A program made the translations under genes and the position numbers. A stretch of 64,000 nucleotides of DNA, taken from an uncultured Pseudomonas sp. Its GTDB lineage: Bacteria > Pseudomonadota > Gammaproteobacteria > Pseudomonadales > Pseudomonadaceae. The stretch is taken from NCBI RefSeq assembly GCF_943846705.1, contig NZ_OX044366.1, positions 2,666,001 to 2,730,000 on the forward strand, in the 5' to 3' direction. Each line of letters starts with the position of its first letter. Within the stretch, counting starts at the first letter, position 1. The notes beneath the pieces were generated by a model. That model was given only the letters and a program-made list of their open reading frames with translations, was not told the DNA's origin and did no database searches. Of the stretch, positions 52,072 through 61,840 are shown one piece after another.

Positions 52072-52512
52072 TTACTCGGCTTTCTTCAGTCGCACGGCCA
52101 AAACATCGCACGGGGCGCCGTGAAGTACGTCGTTAGCGGTCGAGCCGAGTAGCAGGGCAAGGCCATGGCGGCCGTGGCTGCCGACGATGATCAGGTCGCA
52201 CTGTTGTTCTTCGGCGAGGCGATGGATTTCCTGGCGCGGCTGGCCATAAGCCAGGTGGCGCTGCTCGGCGCCTAGGTCAGGATGCTTGTCGGCAAATTTG
52301 TCCAGGCGCTCGCGGGCTTGATCGAACTGCTGTTGTTGCAGCATCGACAAATCCATCGGTACGTCACCGCCAAAGGCCATGGCCATGGGCTCGACGATAT
52401 GCACCACGGATAACTTGGCACCGCTGCTGGTAGCTAGTTTCTGCGCGCGGTGCATGACCGGGTCGCATTCCTCGGTAAGGTCGACAGCGACCAGAATGTG
52501 CAGGTAGGGCAT
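52072..52512 (-). CDS. Universal stress protein (UspA family)
   Basis: A 146-residue Usp domain: YLHILVAVDLTEECDPVMHR at the start and the nucleotide-binding GSHGRHGLALLLGSTANDVL at the end. It is the ATP-binding type by that G-x2-G-x9-GS/T motif. AAGGAG lies six bases before the ATG. It converges with the DUF6901 gene. Confidence 0.93.
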   Translation of the reverse strand: MPYLHILVAVDLTEECDPVMHRAQKLATSSGAKLSVVHIVEPMAMAFGGDVPMDLSMLQQQQFDQARERLDKFADKHPDLGAEQRHLAYGQPRQEIHRLAEEQQCDLIIVGSHGRHGLALLLGSTANDVLHGAPCDVLAVRLKKAE

Positions 52513-52596
52513 GGGTAGCTCCTTACAAGGGGATCGATGGCTTTAGTATGGCCTTCTTGAGTGCATATAACAGGCTTTTGCCTGCGAGATAACGAT

Positions 52597-53034
52597 ATGA
52601 GTCCTTGGTTTGTGGTTTTGCTCCTGGCTGTAATGTTAAGTCCGTTGGCCTGGCTGGCCCCGTCACGACGTCAGCGCGGGCAAATGGATGTGCGTCTGCA
52701 GGCTCGGCGTATGGGTGTGGCTATGCAACTGTCGCCGCAGGCATGGCCGCATTGGTTGCTGCGGCAGCCGCCAGAGTCGTGTCCGCAATATCATCACGCG
52801 CGCCGTCGAGGTCGGGTCGATAGTTGGTGCTATTGGCAGCTGGAACCGGGGCAATGGGTCAATAAGTGGCGTGAGCCCTGCGCCGATCAGCCGTTGTTGG
52901 GCCAATTGCAGGCATTGCCGGCGGATGCGTTCAAGGTCGAGGCGACCGATCAGATGCTGTCGATATGCTGGGGCGAGCGCGGGGCGAGCGCGGCATTGGA
53001 GAAAATTGTCGGCTTTCTTAAGGCTAACGCCTGA
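52597..53034 (+). CDS. Hypothetical membrane-anchored protein
   Basis: A 145-residue protein with an N-terminal hydrophobic helix (WFVVLLLAVMLSPLAWLA) and a basic, Trp-rich cytoplasmic or periplasmic part (RRMGVAMQLSPQAWPHWLLR). The start at 52597 is chosen because the helix is then N-terminal; the ribosome site is poor. I know a gene of this kind in the same place in P. aeruginosa (between uup and fadB), function unknown. An upstream in-frame start (52561) is possible. Confidence 0.7.
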   Translation: MSPWFVVLLLAVMLSPLAWLAPSRRQRGQMDVRLQARRMGVAMQLSPQAWPHWLLRQPPESCPQYHHARRRGRVDSWCYWQLEPGQWVNKWREPCADQPLLGQLQALPADAFKVEATDQMLSICWGERGASAALEKIVGFLKANA

Positions 53035-53117
53035 ATAAAGCCCGGCCCAGTGCAAGCGCTGGGCCGGGCTACGGCTAAGTCGGCCGATGCCGCGAATGCA
53101 GAGGGCGGTGCGCATGC

Positions 53118-53936
53118 TCAGAGGCTGGTCGCTGCGTACTGGGTGGCAATCTGTTCGATGCCCTCAATGATGGTGTTGGAATACTTGTTAACCAAAAATG
53201 GCACGCTGTTTTCGTTGTAGTTAATCAACGAATTTTCGATATAGCGCCATTTGGTGGCTACCTCGCCCCAGGATTGTTTGAGTTGTGGGGTGTTGCTCGA
53301 ATCATTCTCCAGTGTCGCCAACGTGCTGGCGAACTCGCTGACCATGTCCTCAATCGGGCGTGCATCGCCGCCGCCCATAAAGGTGGCTCCCACCGAGGCG
53401 CTGCGCGAAGCGTAATCCACGGCGATACCTTGCATCAGCAGGCTTTGCTCGCGGCTATGCTGGGTCAGCGCGGGCACGCTGTAGCTGCCTTCTTGCTGGA
53501 TCTTGCTGTACAGCGCCTGGCTCAGAGCCATTAATTGCTGGTTGCGTACGGCCAGATCTGCCACTGGTTGCAGGTCGGTATAGCCCTGGGTTTTCAGTGC
53601 GCTGGTTAGGTTGCTGAGATTGGCTTGATAGCCCTGCCAATGTTGATCCAGTTGCGAGCGCAGGGCTTTCGCGCCCTCGCCGGGCATCTCTGTGAGCGCA
53701 CTCAGGTGGGTGTTCACCTCGCTCTGCGACTCATTGATCATCCGCGCATAGCGTTGATCACCTTCCATGCCATTAAACATATAAAAATCGCCGAGGGTTT
53801 TTTGTGCGGCTAGGCGCAGCTGGTGCAGCTTAAGCAGGCTGGTGGCTGTGTCTGCGGCTAGGGCGGCGGCGCTGAAGAGGGGGAGGGTGGTCGCGAGCAG
53901 GGTGCTCAAGGCAATAGCAAGCATGCGGCTCGGCAT
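53118..53936 (-). CDS. Exported helical protein of unknown function
   Basis: A 272-residue protein with a signal peptide (cleavage likely after SAAALAA, near residue 28) and then mostly long amphipathic helices. The stretch LAAQKTLGDFYMFNGMEGDQ resembles the sensor helices of PilJ-like periplasmic domains, but I would not assign it. GGAG lies seven bases before the ATG. It is divergent from fadB, 480 bases away. Function unknown. Confidence 0.7.
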   Translation of the reverse strand: MPSRMLAIALSTLLATTLPLFSAAALAADTATSLLKLHQLRLAAQKTLGDFYMFNGMEGDQRYARMINESQSEVNTHLSALTEMPGEGAKALRSQLDQHWQGYQANLSNLTSALKTQGYTDLQPVADLAVRNQQLMALSQALYSKIQQEGSYSVPALTQHSREQSLLMQGIAVDYASRSASVGATFMGGGDARPIEDMVSEFASTLATLENDSSNTPQLKQSWGEVATKWRYIENSLINYNENSVPFLVNKYSNTIIEGIEQIATQYAATSL

Positions 53937-54417
53937 GGCGAAACTCCGTGCGCCCTGGGTCGGGCTGTAATTGTTTTTGTTATTAATTACGGCCTGTAAA
54001 CGGCTGTATTGAGACGACTGTACCTGTAGCTAAATTATTTTGCTAGGCATGCGCGAGAACGCTCGGTTGTAGCTGGGCTGTTGTTAATTCGCTACATTTC
54101 GTGGTGGATGGACGCTTGATCGCGGCAGAATTTATTGCGCGTGAGGGCCGGTAAACGCGTAATTTTTTGTATGTGCAAAGCGCTGTGACAGGCTAATTGA
54201 CAAGTCATGGCTTTTCCTTGAAGGTGTGCACACCCAAATCAAACGGGCGTATGAATTGAGCGTTTGCTTACTTAATGCAGCGCCTTTACAGCCCGAATAT
54301 CGCGTCGGTGGGTGTGCCAGGCTGATTGGGGTTACTCTTTAACGGCTGTGCCGTGGAGTAACTTGCTGGTTGGCTCCGATGTGTACTGTTCAGCTTCCAT
54401 ACCGTGGAGATCAGTTG
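53937..54417. other. 481-bp divergent region upstream of fadB
   Basis: Contains the fadBA promoter. The half GTTTG at 54262-54266 with GAATT four bases upstream (54253-54266) is a degraded match to the PsrA box (G/C)AAAC-N4-GTTT(G/C) seen at psrA in this window. It is worth testing, since PsrA is known to repress fadBA. No gene found. Confidence 0.4.
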
Positions 54418-56565
54418 ATGATTTACGAAGGTAAAGCCATCACGGTTAAGGCTCTTGAGAGCGGCATCGTCGAATTGAAATTCGACCTCAAGGGTGAATC
54501 CGTCAACAAATTCAACCGTCTTACCCTCAATGAGCTGCGTCAATCCGTTGATGCGATTAAGGCTGATGGTTCGATCAAGGGCGTGATTGTCACCAGTGGC
54601 AAGGACGTGTTTATCGTCGGCGCCGACATCACCGAGTTCGTCGACAACTTCAAGTTGCCTGACGCAGAACTGGTGGCTGGTAACCTCGAAGCCAACAAGA
54701 TCTTCAGTGATTTTGAAGACCTCAATGTTCCGACTGTTGTCGCGATCAATGGCATCGCTCTGGGCGGTGGTTTTGAAATGTGCCTGGCAGCGGATTACCG
54801 CGTCATGGCCGAAAGCGCCAAAGTGGGCCTGCCAGAAGTCAAGCTGGGCATCTACCCAGGCTTCGGCGGTACTGTGCGTCTGCCACGTGTCATCGGTACC
54901 GATAATGCGGTTGAGTGGATTGCCAGTGGTAAAGAAAATAAAGCTGCTGACGCCCTGAAAATGGGTGCAGTGGATGCCGTGGTTGCCGCTGACAAGCTGC
55001 AAGCTGCTGCACTGGACCTGATGCAGCGCGCTATTTCTGGTGAGTTGGATTACAAGGCCAAGCGTCAGCCGAAGCTGGAAAAGCTCAAGCTCAACGCTAT
55101 TGAGCAAATGATGTGCTTTGAAACTGCCAAAGGTTTCGTTGCAGGTCAGGCTGGCCCGAACTACCCGGCGCCCGTTGAAGCGATCAAGACTATCCAGAAA
55201 GCGGCCAACATGGGGCGCGACAAGGCTCTGGAAGTTGAAGCTGCCGGCTTCGTCAAACTGGCTAAAACGTCGGTTGCGGCAAGCCTGATTGGTCTGTTCC
55301 TGAATGACCAAGACCTGAAGAAAAAAGCCAAGCAGTACGACGCAGTCGCCAAAGACGTGAAACTGGCTGCCGTTCTCGGTGCTGGCATCATGGGTGGCGG
55401 TATCGCCTACCAGTCCGCGTCCAAGGGCACCCCGATCCTGATGAAGGATATCCGTGAAGAGGGTATCCAGATGGGTCTGGCGGAGGCTTCCAAGCTGCTG
55501 GGCGGTCGTGTTGCCAAGGGGCGTATGTCCCCGGCGAAGATGGCAGAAGCCCTCACCGCCATTCGCCCAACCATGTCTTACGGCGATTTCGGCGCTGTCG
55601 ATATTGTTGTCGAAGCGGTTGTCGAGAATCCTAAGGTCAAGCAGATCGTGCTGGCTGAAGTGGAAGGCGTGGTGCGCGAGGATGCAATCCTGGCGTCGAA
55701 CACCTCAACCATTTCCATCAACTTGCTGGCTAAAGCCCTCAAGCGTCCGGAAAACTTCGTTGGCATGCACTTCTTCAACCCCGTGCACATGATGCCGTTG
55801 GTTGAAGTGATTCGCGGCGAGAAGTCCAGTGAAGTGGCTGTTGCGACCACTGTTGCTTACGCCAAGAAGATGGGTAAGACCCCGGTCGTGGTTAACGACT
55901 GCCCAGGCTTCCTGGTCAACCGCGTGCTGTTCCCGTACTTCGGCGGTTTCGCCAAGCTGGTCAGCGCTGGCGTCGACTTTGTGCGTATCGACAAAGTGAT
56001 GGAAAAATTCGGCTGGCCAATGGGCCCGGCGTACCTGATGGACGTAGTCGGCATCGACACCGGTCACCACGGTCGCGACGTAATGGCTGAAGGCTTCCCG
56101 GATCGTATGAAAGACGATCGTCGTTCGGCAGTCGATGCACTGTACGAAGCTGATCGCCTGGGTCAGAAGAACGGTAAGGGCTTCTACTCCTACGAGCTGG
56201 ACAAGCGCGGCAAGCAGAAGAAAGTTGCCGACCCGGCTGTTCTCGACGTGCTTAAGCCAATCGTCTTTGAGCAGCGTGAAGTCACCGACGAAGACATCAT
56301 CAACTGGATGATGATCCCGCTGTGCATGGAAACTGTTCGTTGCCTGGAAGACGGCATTGTTGATACCGCTGCTGAAGCCGATATGGGCTTGGTCTACGGT
56401 ATTGGCTTCCCGCCCTTCCGCGGTGGTGCGCTGCGTTACATCGACTCCATCGGTGTGGCTGAGTTCGTTGCCCTGGCCGACAAATATGCCGAGCTGGGCG
56501 CGCTGTACACCCCGACTGCCAAGCTTCGCGAAATGGCCGCTAACGGCCAGAAGTTTTTCGGTTAA
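54418..56565 (+). CDS. fadB: Fatty acid oxidation complex subunit alpha
   Basis: A 715-residue multifunctional enzyme of beta-oxidation. The N-terminal enoyl-CoA hydratase part has Glu120 and Glu140 (NGIALGGGFE, GLPEVKLGIYPGFGG). The 3-hydroxyacyl-CoA dehydrogenase part has the NAD fold AVLGAGIMGGGIAYQSA and the catalytic HFFNPVHMMPLVEVI. The start at 54418 has GGAG eight bases upstream. fadA follows 30 bases downstream, so they form the usual operon. Confidence 0.97.
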   Translation: MIYEGKAITVKALESGIVELKFDLKGESVNKFNRLTLNELRQSVDAIKADGSIKGVIVTSGKDVFIVGADITEFVDNFKLPDAELVAGNLEANKIFSDFEDLNVPTVVAINGIALGGGFEMCLAADYRVMAESAKVGLPEVKLGIYPGFGGTVRLPRVIGTDNAVEWIASGKENKAADALKMGAVDAVVAADKLQAAALDLMQRAISGELDYKAKRQPKLEKLKLNAIEQMMCFETAKGFVAGQAGPNYPAPVEAIKTIQKAANMGRDKALEVEAAGFVKLAKTSVAASLIGLFLNDQDLKKKAKQYDAVAKDVKLAAVLGAGIMGGGIAYQSASKGTPILMKDIREEGIQMGLAEASKLLGGRVAKGRMSPAKMAEALTAIRPTMSYGDFGAVDIVVEAVVENPKVKQIVLAEVEGVVREDAILASNTSTISINLLAKALKRPENFVGMHFFNPVHMMPLVEVIRGEKSSEVAVATTVAYAKKMGKTPVVVNDCPGFLVNRVLFPYFGGFAKLVSAGVDFVRIDKVMEKFGWPMGPAYLMDVVGIDTGHHGRDVMAEGFPDRMKDDRRSAVDALYEADRLGQKNGKGFYSYELDKRGKQKKVADPAVLDVLKPIVFEQREVTDEDIINWMMIPLCMETVRCLEDGIVDTAAEADMGLVYGIGFPPFRGGALRYIDSIGVAEFVALADKYAELGALYTPTAKLREMAANGQKFFG

Positions 56566-56595
56566 TCGCGGACAGACTAGAGCGAGAGTAAATTT

Positions 56596-57771
56596 ATGAG
56601 CCTGAATCCTAGAGATGCAGTCATCGTCGACTTCGGTCGTACCCCGATGGGTCGTTCCAAGGGCGGCATGCATCGCAATACCCGCGCCGAGACCATGTCG
56701 GCCAACCTGATCAGTGGCGTGCTGACACGTAACACCAAGCTCGATCCGGCTGAAGTGGAAGACGTGATCTGGGGCTGCGTTAACCAGACCCTGGAGCAGG
56801 GCTGGAACATCGCGCGCATGGCGTCGTTGATGACCCAGATTCCGCACACCGCTGCTGGCCAGACTGTGAGCCGTCTGTGCGGCTCGTCCATGAGCGCTCT
56901 GCACACTGCTGTGCAGGCCATTCAGACCGGTAACGGCGATGTATTCGTTGTCGGTGGTGTGGAGCACATGGGCCACGTTGGCATGATGCACGGCGTTGAT
57001 CCAAACCCGCACATGTCGCTGTATGCGGCCAAAGCTTCGGGCATGATGGGCCTGACTGCTGAAATGCTTGGCAAGATGCACGGCATCAGCCGCGAGCAGC
57101 AGGATGCGTTCGGTGAGCGTTCGCACCGCCTGGCCCACAAAGCCACGCTCGAAGGCAAGTTCAAGGATGAAATCATCCCGATGCAAGGCTACGACGAGAA
57201 TGGCTTCCTGAAGGTTTTCGACTACGACGAAACCATTCGTCCGGAAACCACCCTGGAAAGCCTGGCGGCGCTGAAGCCTGCGTTCAACCCGAAAGGCGGC
57301 ACCGTGACTGCTGGTACGTCCTCGCAGATCACTGACGGCGCTTCCTGCATGATCGTGATGAGCGCCCAGCGTGCCCAAGACCTCGGCATTCAGCCGATGG
57401 CTGTGGTGCGTGCCATGGCGGTGGCGGGTGTTGACCCGGCGATCATGGGTTACGGTCCAGTACCGTCGACTCAGAAAGCCCTCAAGCGTGCTGGCCTGAC
57501 CATCAACGACATCGACTTCTTCGAACTCAACGAAGCCTTCGCTGCCCAGGCTCTGCCTGTGCTGAAGGACCTGAAAGTGCTCGATAAGATGGAAGAGAAG
57601 GTCAACCTGCACGGCGGCGCAATCGCTCTGGGTCACCCCTTCGGTTGTTCCGGTGCGCGTATCTCCGGTACCCTGCTCAACGTGATGAAGCAGAATGGTG
57701 GCACCTTCGGTGTGTCGACCATGTGCGTAGGTCTCGGCCAAGGCATCACCACCGTCTTCGAACGCATCTAA
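56596..57771 (+). CDS. fadA: 3-ketoacyl-CoA thiolase
   Basis: A 391-residue thiolase. Nucleophile Cys95 in VSRLCGSSMSALHTA, His347 in GHPFGCSGARI and Cys377 in TMCVGLGQG. It cleaves 3-ketoacyl-CoA and forms the alpha2-beta2 complex with FadB. The ATG has GAGAG eight bases upstream. A clear terminator follows. Confidence 0.97.
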   Translation: MSLNPRDAVIVDFGRTPMGRSKGGMHRNTRAETMSANLISGVLTRNTKLDPAEVEDVIWGCVNQTLEQGWNIARMASLMTQIPHTAAGQTVSRLCGSSMSALHTAVQAIQTGNGDVFVVGGVEHMGHVGMMHGVDPNPHMSLYAAKASGMMGLTAEMLGKMHGISREQQDAFGERSHRLAHKATLEGKFKDEIIPMQGYDENGFLKVFDYDETIRPETTLESLAALKPAFNPKGGTVTAGTSSQITDGASCMIVMSAQRAQDLGIQPMAVVRAMAVAGVDPAIMGYGPVPSTQKALKRAGLTINDIDFFELNEAFAAQALPVLKDLKVLDKMEEKVNLHGGAIALGHPFGCSGARISGTLLNVMKQNGGTFGVSTMCVGLGQGITTVFERI

Positions 57772-57794
57772 GTTTTAGTCGATGTAGAAGGTGG

Positions 57795-57824
57795 AAAACC
57801 GGGGCCAAGTGCCCCGGTTTTTGT
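57795..57824 (+). terminator. Intrinsic terminator after fadBA
   Basis: AAAACCGGGGC pairs with GCCCCGGTTTT over a 5-base loop and is followed by a T-rich tract (TTGTTTTT). It begins 24 bases after the fadA stop. Confidence 0.92.
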
Positions 57825-57856
57825 TTTTAGCGGAAAAATCTTCAAGGAATTCATCC

Positions 57857-58093
57857 ATGCAAGTACAGCCAGGCCTCTATCGTCACTACAAAGGCCCTGA
57901 ATACCGGGTATTTGGCGTGGCCCAGCATTCCGAAACGGAACAGCAGATGGTCGTCTATCAAGCGCTGTACGGCGAGTTTGGCCTGTGGGTGAGGCCGTTG
58001 CAGATGTTCTGCGAGAGCGTCGAAGTGGACGGCGAGAACGTTCCACGCTTTGCTTTGATTCAGGCCGAAAGCACACTGTTCAATCGGCCTTGA
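57857..58093 (+). CDS. DUF1653-domain protein
   Basis: A 78-residue protein that starts QVQPGLYRHYKGPEYRVFG, with a C-terminal VWVRPLQMF-like core (GLWVRPLQMFCESV) typical of DUF1653. The ATG at 57857 has AAGGA eight bases upstream; an in-frame start further up would run through the terminator. It lies between fadA and topA as in P. aeruginosa. Function unknown. Confidence 0.88.
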   Translation: MQVQPGLYRHYKGPEYRVFGVAQHSETEQQMVVYQALYGEFGLWVRPLQMFCESVEVDGENVPRFALIQAESTLFNRP

Positions 58094-58217
58094 GCTGACA
58101 TCGGGCCATTGCTGCGCTTGACCTCGGCCGGACCGCCACTATATATAGCGGTGCCGCGCTAGCAGGCAGTACAGCGCCTCCCGCATTTATTTACCGAATT
58201 CAGGAATTTTCCAATCC

Positions 58218-60833
58218 ATGGGCAAATCGCTGGTCATCGTGGAATCCCCGGCCAAGGCCAAGACCATCAACAAGTACTTGGGCAACGAGTACGTGGTGAA
58301 GTCGAGCATCGGCCACATCCGTGACCTACCCACCAGTGGCTCGGCAAGCACCGCCAAAGAGCCCGTCAAGCGTGGTAAAGCCGCTGCCGGAGAAGTGCCG
58401 GCGCTGTCGCCCAAGGAGAAAGCCAAGCGTCAGCTGTTCGCGCGCATGGGGATTGATCCCGAGCACGGCTGGAAAGCCAAGTACGAGATCCTTCCCGGTA
58501 AAGAGAAGGTGGTCGAAGAGTTGCGCCGTTTGGCCAAGGATGCTGACACCATCTATCTCGCAACCGACTTGGATCGCGAGGGGGAAGCCATTGCCTGGCA
58601 CCTGCGCGAATCCATTGGTGGTGATGACAGCCGTTATAAGCGTGTGGTGTTCAACGAGATCACCAAAAAAGCCATTCAAGAGGCGTTTTCCAAGCCTGGC
58701 GAGTTGGACATCAACCGGGTCAACGCTCAGCAGGCGCGTCGTTTCCTTGATCGCGTGGTCGGCTACATGGTCTCGCCGCTGCTGTGGGCTAAGATTGCCC
58801 GCGGTCTGTCTGCCGGTCGAGTGCAGTCGGTAGCGGTGAAGCTGGTGGTCGAGCGTGAGAAAGAGATTCGCGCTTTCGTCCCCGAAGAATACTGGGAAGT
58901 GCACGCCGACCTCGGTACCGCCAAAGGCGCCAATGTGCGTTTTGAAGTGGCCCGCGAGAATGGCAGCGCCTTCAAGCCTCTGAATGAAGCCCAGGCCATG
59001 GCCGCTCTGGCGACGCTCAAAGCGTCCAGTTACAGCATCAGTAAGCGTGAAGACAAACCGACCAGCAGCAAGCCGTCTGCGCCCTTTATTACCTCCACCC
59101 TGCAGCAGGCCGCCAGTAACCGCCTGGGCTTTGGGGTGAAGAAGACCATGATGATGGCCCAGCGTCTTTATGAGGCGGGTTACATCACTTATATGCGTAC
59201 GGATTCGACCAACCTCTCTGCTGATGCTGTGAGCATGGTGCGCGACTTTATTGAAGGTGAGTTCGGCAAGAAGTACCTGCCCGCTAACCCGATTGCCTAC
59301 AGCAGCAAAGAGGGCGCTCAGGAGGCGCACGAAGCGATTCGTCCTTCCGACGTCAACCTCAAGCCGACTCAGCTGTCGGGCATGGAGCGCGATGCAGAGC
59401 GTCTGTATGAGTTGATCTGGCGTCAGTTCGTGGCCTGCCAAATGCCGCCGGCTGAATACCTGTCGACCACCGTGACGGTGACCGCTGCGCAGTTCGAGCT
59501 ACGTGCCAAGGGTCGCATTCTCAAGTTTGACGGTTACACCCGTGCTCTGCCGCAGCTGAGTAAGCCAGGCGATGACGATGTCTTGCCGGAAATGAATCAA
59601 GGCGAAGTGCTCAAGTTGGTCAAGCTTGACCCTAGCCAGCACTTCACCAAGCCACCGGCGCGTTACTCGGAAGCCAGCCTGGTTAAAGAGATGGAAAAGC
59701 GTGGTATCGGCCGCCCGTCAACCTACGCAGCGATCATCGGCACCATCCAGGACCGCGGTTATGTGGCATTGCACAACCGGCGTTTTTATTCCGAGAAGAT
59801 GGGTGACATCGTTACTGAACGCCTGTCCGAGAGTTTCTCCAATCTGATGGATTACGGCTTTACCGCCGGCATGGAAGAAAATCTCGACGATGTGGCTCAG
59901 GGCGAGCGCGAGTGGAAGCACGTACTTGACGAGTTCTACGGTGATTTCAAGAAGAAGCTTGAAGTAGCAGGCGATAGCGATAGCGGCATGCGCGCCAATA
60001 CCCCAACGCTGACGGATATTGCCTGCCGTGATTGCGCGCGGCCGATGACCATTCGTACGGCTTCCACCGGCGTGTTCCTCGGTTGCTCGGGGTACGCGCT
60101 GCCGCCAAAAGAGCGTTGTAAGGCGACCGTCAACCTGGTGCCGGGCGATGAAATCGCCGCAGATGACGAGGGTGAGTCCGAGTCCCGCGTGTTGCTTGGC
60201 AAGCATCGCTGCCCGATCTGCTCGACCGCCATGGATGCCTATCTGCTGGACGAAACACGCAAGCTGCACATCTGCGGTAATAACCCGGATTGCGCAGGCT
60301 ACGAAGTGGAGCAGGGTCAGTACCGCATCAAGGGCTATGAAGGGCCGAGCCTGGATTGCGACAAGTGTGGCAGCCAGATGCAGCTCAAGACCGGGCGCTT
60401 CGGTAAGTTCTTCGGTTGCACCAACAGCGAATGTAAGAACACTCGCAAGCTGCTGAAAAGCGGTGAGGCTGCACCGCCGAAGATGGATCCGGTGAAAATG
60501 CCGGAGCTCAAGTGCGAGAAGGTCAACGACACCTACATTTTGCGTGACGGCGCATCGGGCCTGTTCCTGGCTGCTAGCCAGTTCCCGAAGAACCGTGAAA
60601 CGCGCGCTCCGCTGGTATTGGAAATAATTCCTCATCGCGAGGAGATCGATCCTAAGTATCACTTCCTCTGTGATGCGCCGAAGAAGGATCCTCAAGGTCG
60701 CGCGGCGGTGATTCGCTACAGCCGTAAGACCAAGGAACAGTACGTGCAGACTGAGGTCGATGGTAAGCCGACAGGCTGGCGCGCGTTCTTTGATGGCGGT
60801 AAGTGGAAGGTCGAAGATAAGAGCAGCAGCTGA
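58218..60833 (+). CDS. topA: DNA topoisomerase I
   Basis: An 871-residue type IA enzyme that relaxes negative supercoils. The TOPRIM domain has KSLVIVESPAKAKTINKYLG and the acidic TDLDREGEA; the active-site Tyr325 is in GYITYMRTDST. Zinc-ribbon repeats at the C-terminus: CRDCARPM, CPICSTAM with CGNNPDCAGYEV, and CDKCGSQM with CTNSEC. The start at 58218 is an ATG after a weak site (GGAATTTTCC). Confidence 0.97.
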   Translation: MGKSLVIVESPAKAKTINKYLGNEYVVKSSIGHIRDLPTSGSASTAKEPVKRGKAAAGEVPALSPKEKAKRQLFARMGIDPEHGWKAKYEILPGKEKVVEELRRLAKDADTIYLATDLDREGEAIAWHLRESIGGDDSRYKRVVFNEITKKAIQEAFSKPGELDINRVNAQQARRFLDRVVGYMVSPLLWAKIARGLSAGRVQSVAVKLVVEREKEIRAFVPEEYWEVHADLGTAKGANVRFEVARENGSAFKPLNEAQAMAALATLKASSYSISKREDKPTSSKPSAPFITSTLQQAASNRLGFGVKKTMMMAQRLYEAGYITYMRTDSTNLSADAVSMVRDFIEGEFGKKYLPANPIAYSSKEGAQEAHEAIRPSDVNLKPTQLSGMERDAERLYELIWRQFVACQMPPAEYLSTTVTVTAAQFELRAKGRILKFDGYTRALPQLSKPGDDDVLPEMNQGEVLKLVKLDPSQHFTKPPARYSEASLVKEMEKRGIGRPSTYAAIIGTIQDRGYVALHNRRFYSEKMGDIVTERLSESFSNLMDYGFTAGMEENLDDVAQGEREWKHVLDEFYGDFKKKLEVAGDSDSGMRANTPTLTDIACRDCARPMTIRTASTGVFLGCSGYALPPKERCKATVNLVPGDEIAADDEGESESRVLLGKHRCPICSTAMDAYLLDETRKLHICGNNPDCAGYEVEQGQYRIKGYEGPSLDCDKCGSQMQLKTGRFGKFFGCTNSECKNTRKLLKSGEAAPPKMDPVKMPELKCEKVNDTYILRDGASGLFLAASQFPKNRETRAPLVLEIIPHREEIDPKYHFLCDAPKKDPQGRAAVIRYSRKTKEQYVQTEVDGKPTGWRAFFDGGKWKVEDKSSS

Positions 60834-60843
60834 TCTGGCTGAG

Positions 60844-60867
60844 CGCGCGCCTGTTGCTAGGCGCGCG
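60844..60867. repeat. Stem-loop after topA
   Basis: CGCGCGCC pairs with GGCGCGCG over an 8-base loop, 10 bases after the topA stop. Without a T-run it is a possible but unproven terminator. Confidence 0.45.
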
Positions 60868-60901
60868 TATGCTTAATCGATCCGTTATCGAGGATGCCGC
60901 G

Positions 60902-61420
60902 ATGGCCAATGAGCTCTATACCCGTACCAATCAGAAAATCTTCTATGCAGGCTTGGCGCTAGAGTCTTGGCGTAAGGCTGAGCAAGCGCAAAACATGAAC
61001 GCGCTGGCGTTGATCCAGGCTGAGCGTGAAGCGGCACTGTTTCATCTTTATGGTGCCCTGTTAGGGCTGTGCCATGAGATTGCCGGTTATTATCGTTTGC
61101 CCGACAGTGCGGCTCCGCGCGCTGAAAGCTTTCTTACCGCCAGCGTGCTGGCTGCAGCGCCGAGTCAGGAGTTGGGCGAGCTGGTTGAGCTGGCGCAGTC
61201 ACCAGATAGTTGGGTTGCTCAACTCATTAATGCCTATGCTGCGCTGTTTCAGCCGCCGCAAGCAGGTAAGAAGAGTAAGGTTGATCCTGCTACGCCGCTG
61301 ATCACCGCAGTCAGCCTGGATGACGATATTGAACCCTTGACGCATCAGGCTCTTGAGGTGTGGCGGCAGCATTTGAAGGTTCTGGCGCAGCGTTTTCGCG
61401 AAACCTTGAGCGAGTGGTAA
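60902..61420 (+). CDS. DUF6586-family protein of unknown function
   Basis: A 172-residue helical protein (ANELYTRTNQKIFYAGLALE at the start; LTHQALEVWRQHLKVLAQRF at the end), no signal peptide. It matches the conserved gene found between topA and lexA in Pseudomonas. The ATG at 60902 has GAGGA eight bases upstream; the in-frame ATG at 60854 falls in the hairpin. Function unknown. Confidence 0.8.
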   Translation: MANELYTRTNQKIFYAGLALESWRKAEQAQNMNALALIQAEREAALFHLYGALLGLCHEIAGYYRLPDSAAPRAESFLTASVLAAAPSQELGELVELAQSPDSWVAQLINAYAALFQPPQAGKKSKVDPATPLITAVSLDDDIEPLTHQALEVWRQHLKVLAQRFRETLSEW

Positions 61421-61497
61421 CACGCTGATTCGACCGCTGGGCTAGGGTCAGCCGGGGCTGGCTGGTACAATGCCGGTCTTACCTGGAGAGCCAACCA

Positions 61498-61731
61498 ATG
61501 CCTACATCCTTCCTGGAAATTGTCGAACTGCCTGATGGGCGCATCGCCCTGCGCCGCGCAGAGGATGAAGAATCGTTGGTCGTGCTGGATTTTTCTGCTG
61601 ACGCCAAAGCCTTTTTGCAGGGGCAGCATGTTGAAGTGGCCAAAGCCATGCTCAATGTCGGTGTGCAAATGGCCGGACGCTTGGCTGAAAATAATTTTCA
61701 GGATGAAGAAGGGCCGCGGGTGCTGCACTGA
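61498..61731 (+). CDS. Conserved hypothetical protein (PA3009-like)
   Basis: A 77-residue acidic protein: PTSFLEIVELPDGRIALRRA, then a helix AKAFLQGQHVEVAKAMLNVG and a short tail. By position and shape it is the small conserved protein that precedes sulA-lexA in Pseudomonas; no function known. GGAGAG lies nine bases before the ATG. It converges with sulA. Confidence 0.8.
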   Translation: MPTSFLEIVELPDGRIALRRAEDEESLVVLDFSADAKAFLQGQHVEVAKAMLNVGVQMAGRLAENNFQDEEGPRVLH

Positions 61732-61840
61732 TTGCAGAGTTCCGTCTGGTTTTGATCTAGAGCGTGTTCTGGGGCAGATTGTTCTTGCCTCAAGCTGCTA
61801 CGGGCTGATGCGCACATCTCTCGTGCGCGTTCTCTAGCCA

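Noticed and set aside
55705..57741. 678-codon antisense frame over fadB-fadA
   Set aside because: Same reason: complementary strand of strongly supported genes, no recognisable protein.
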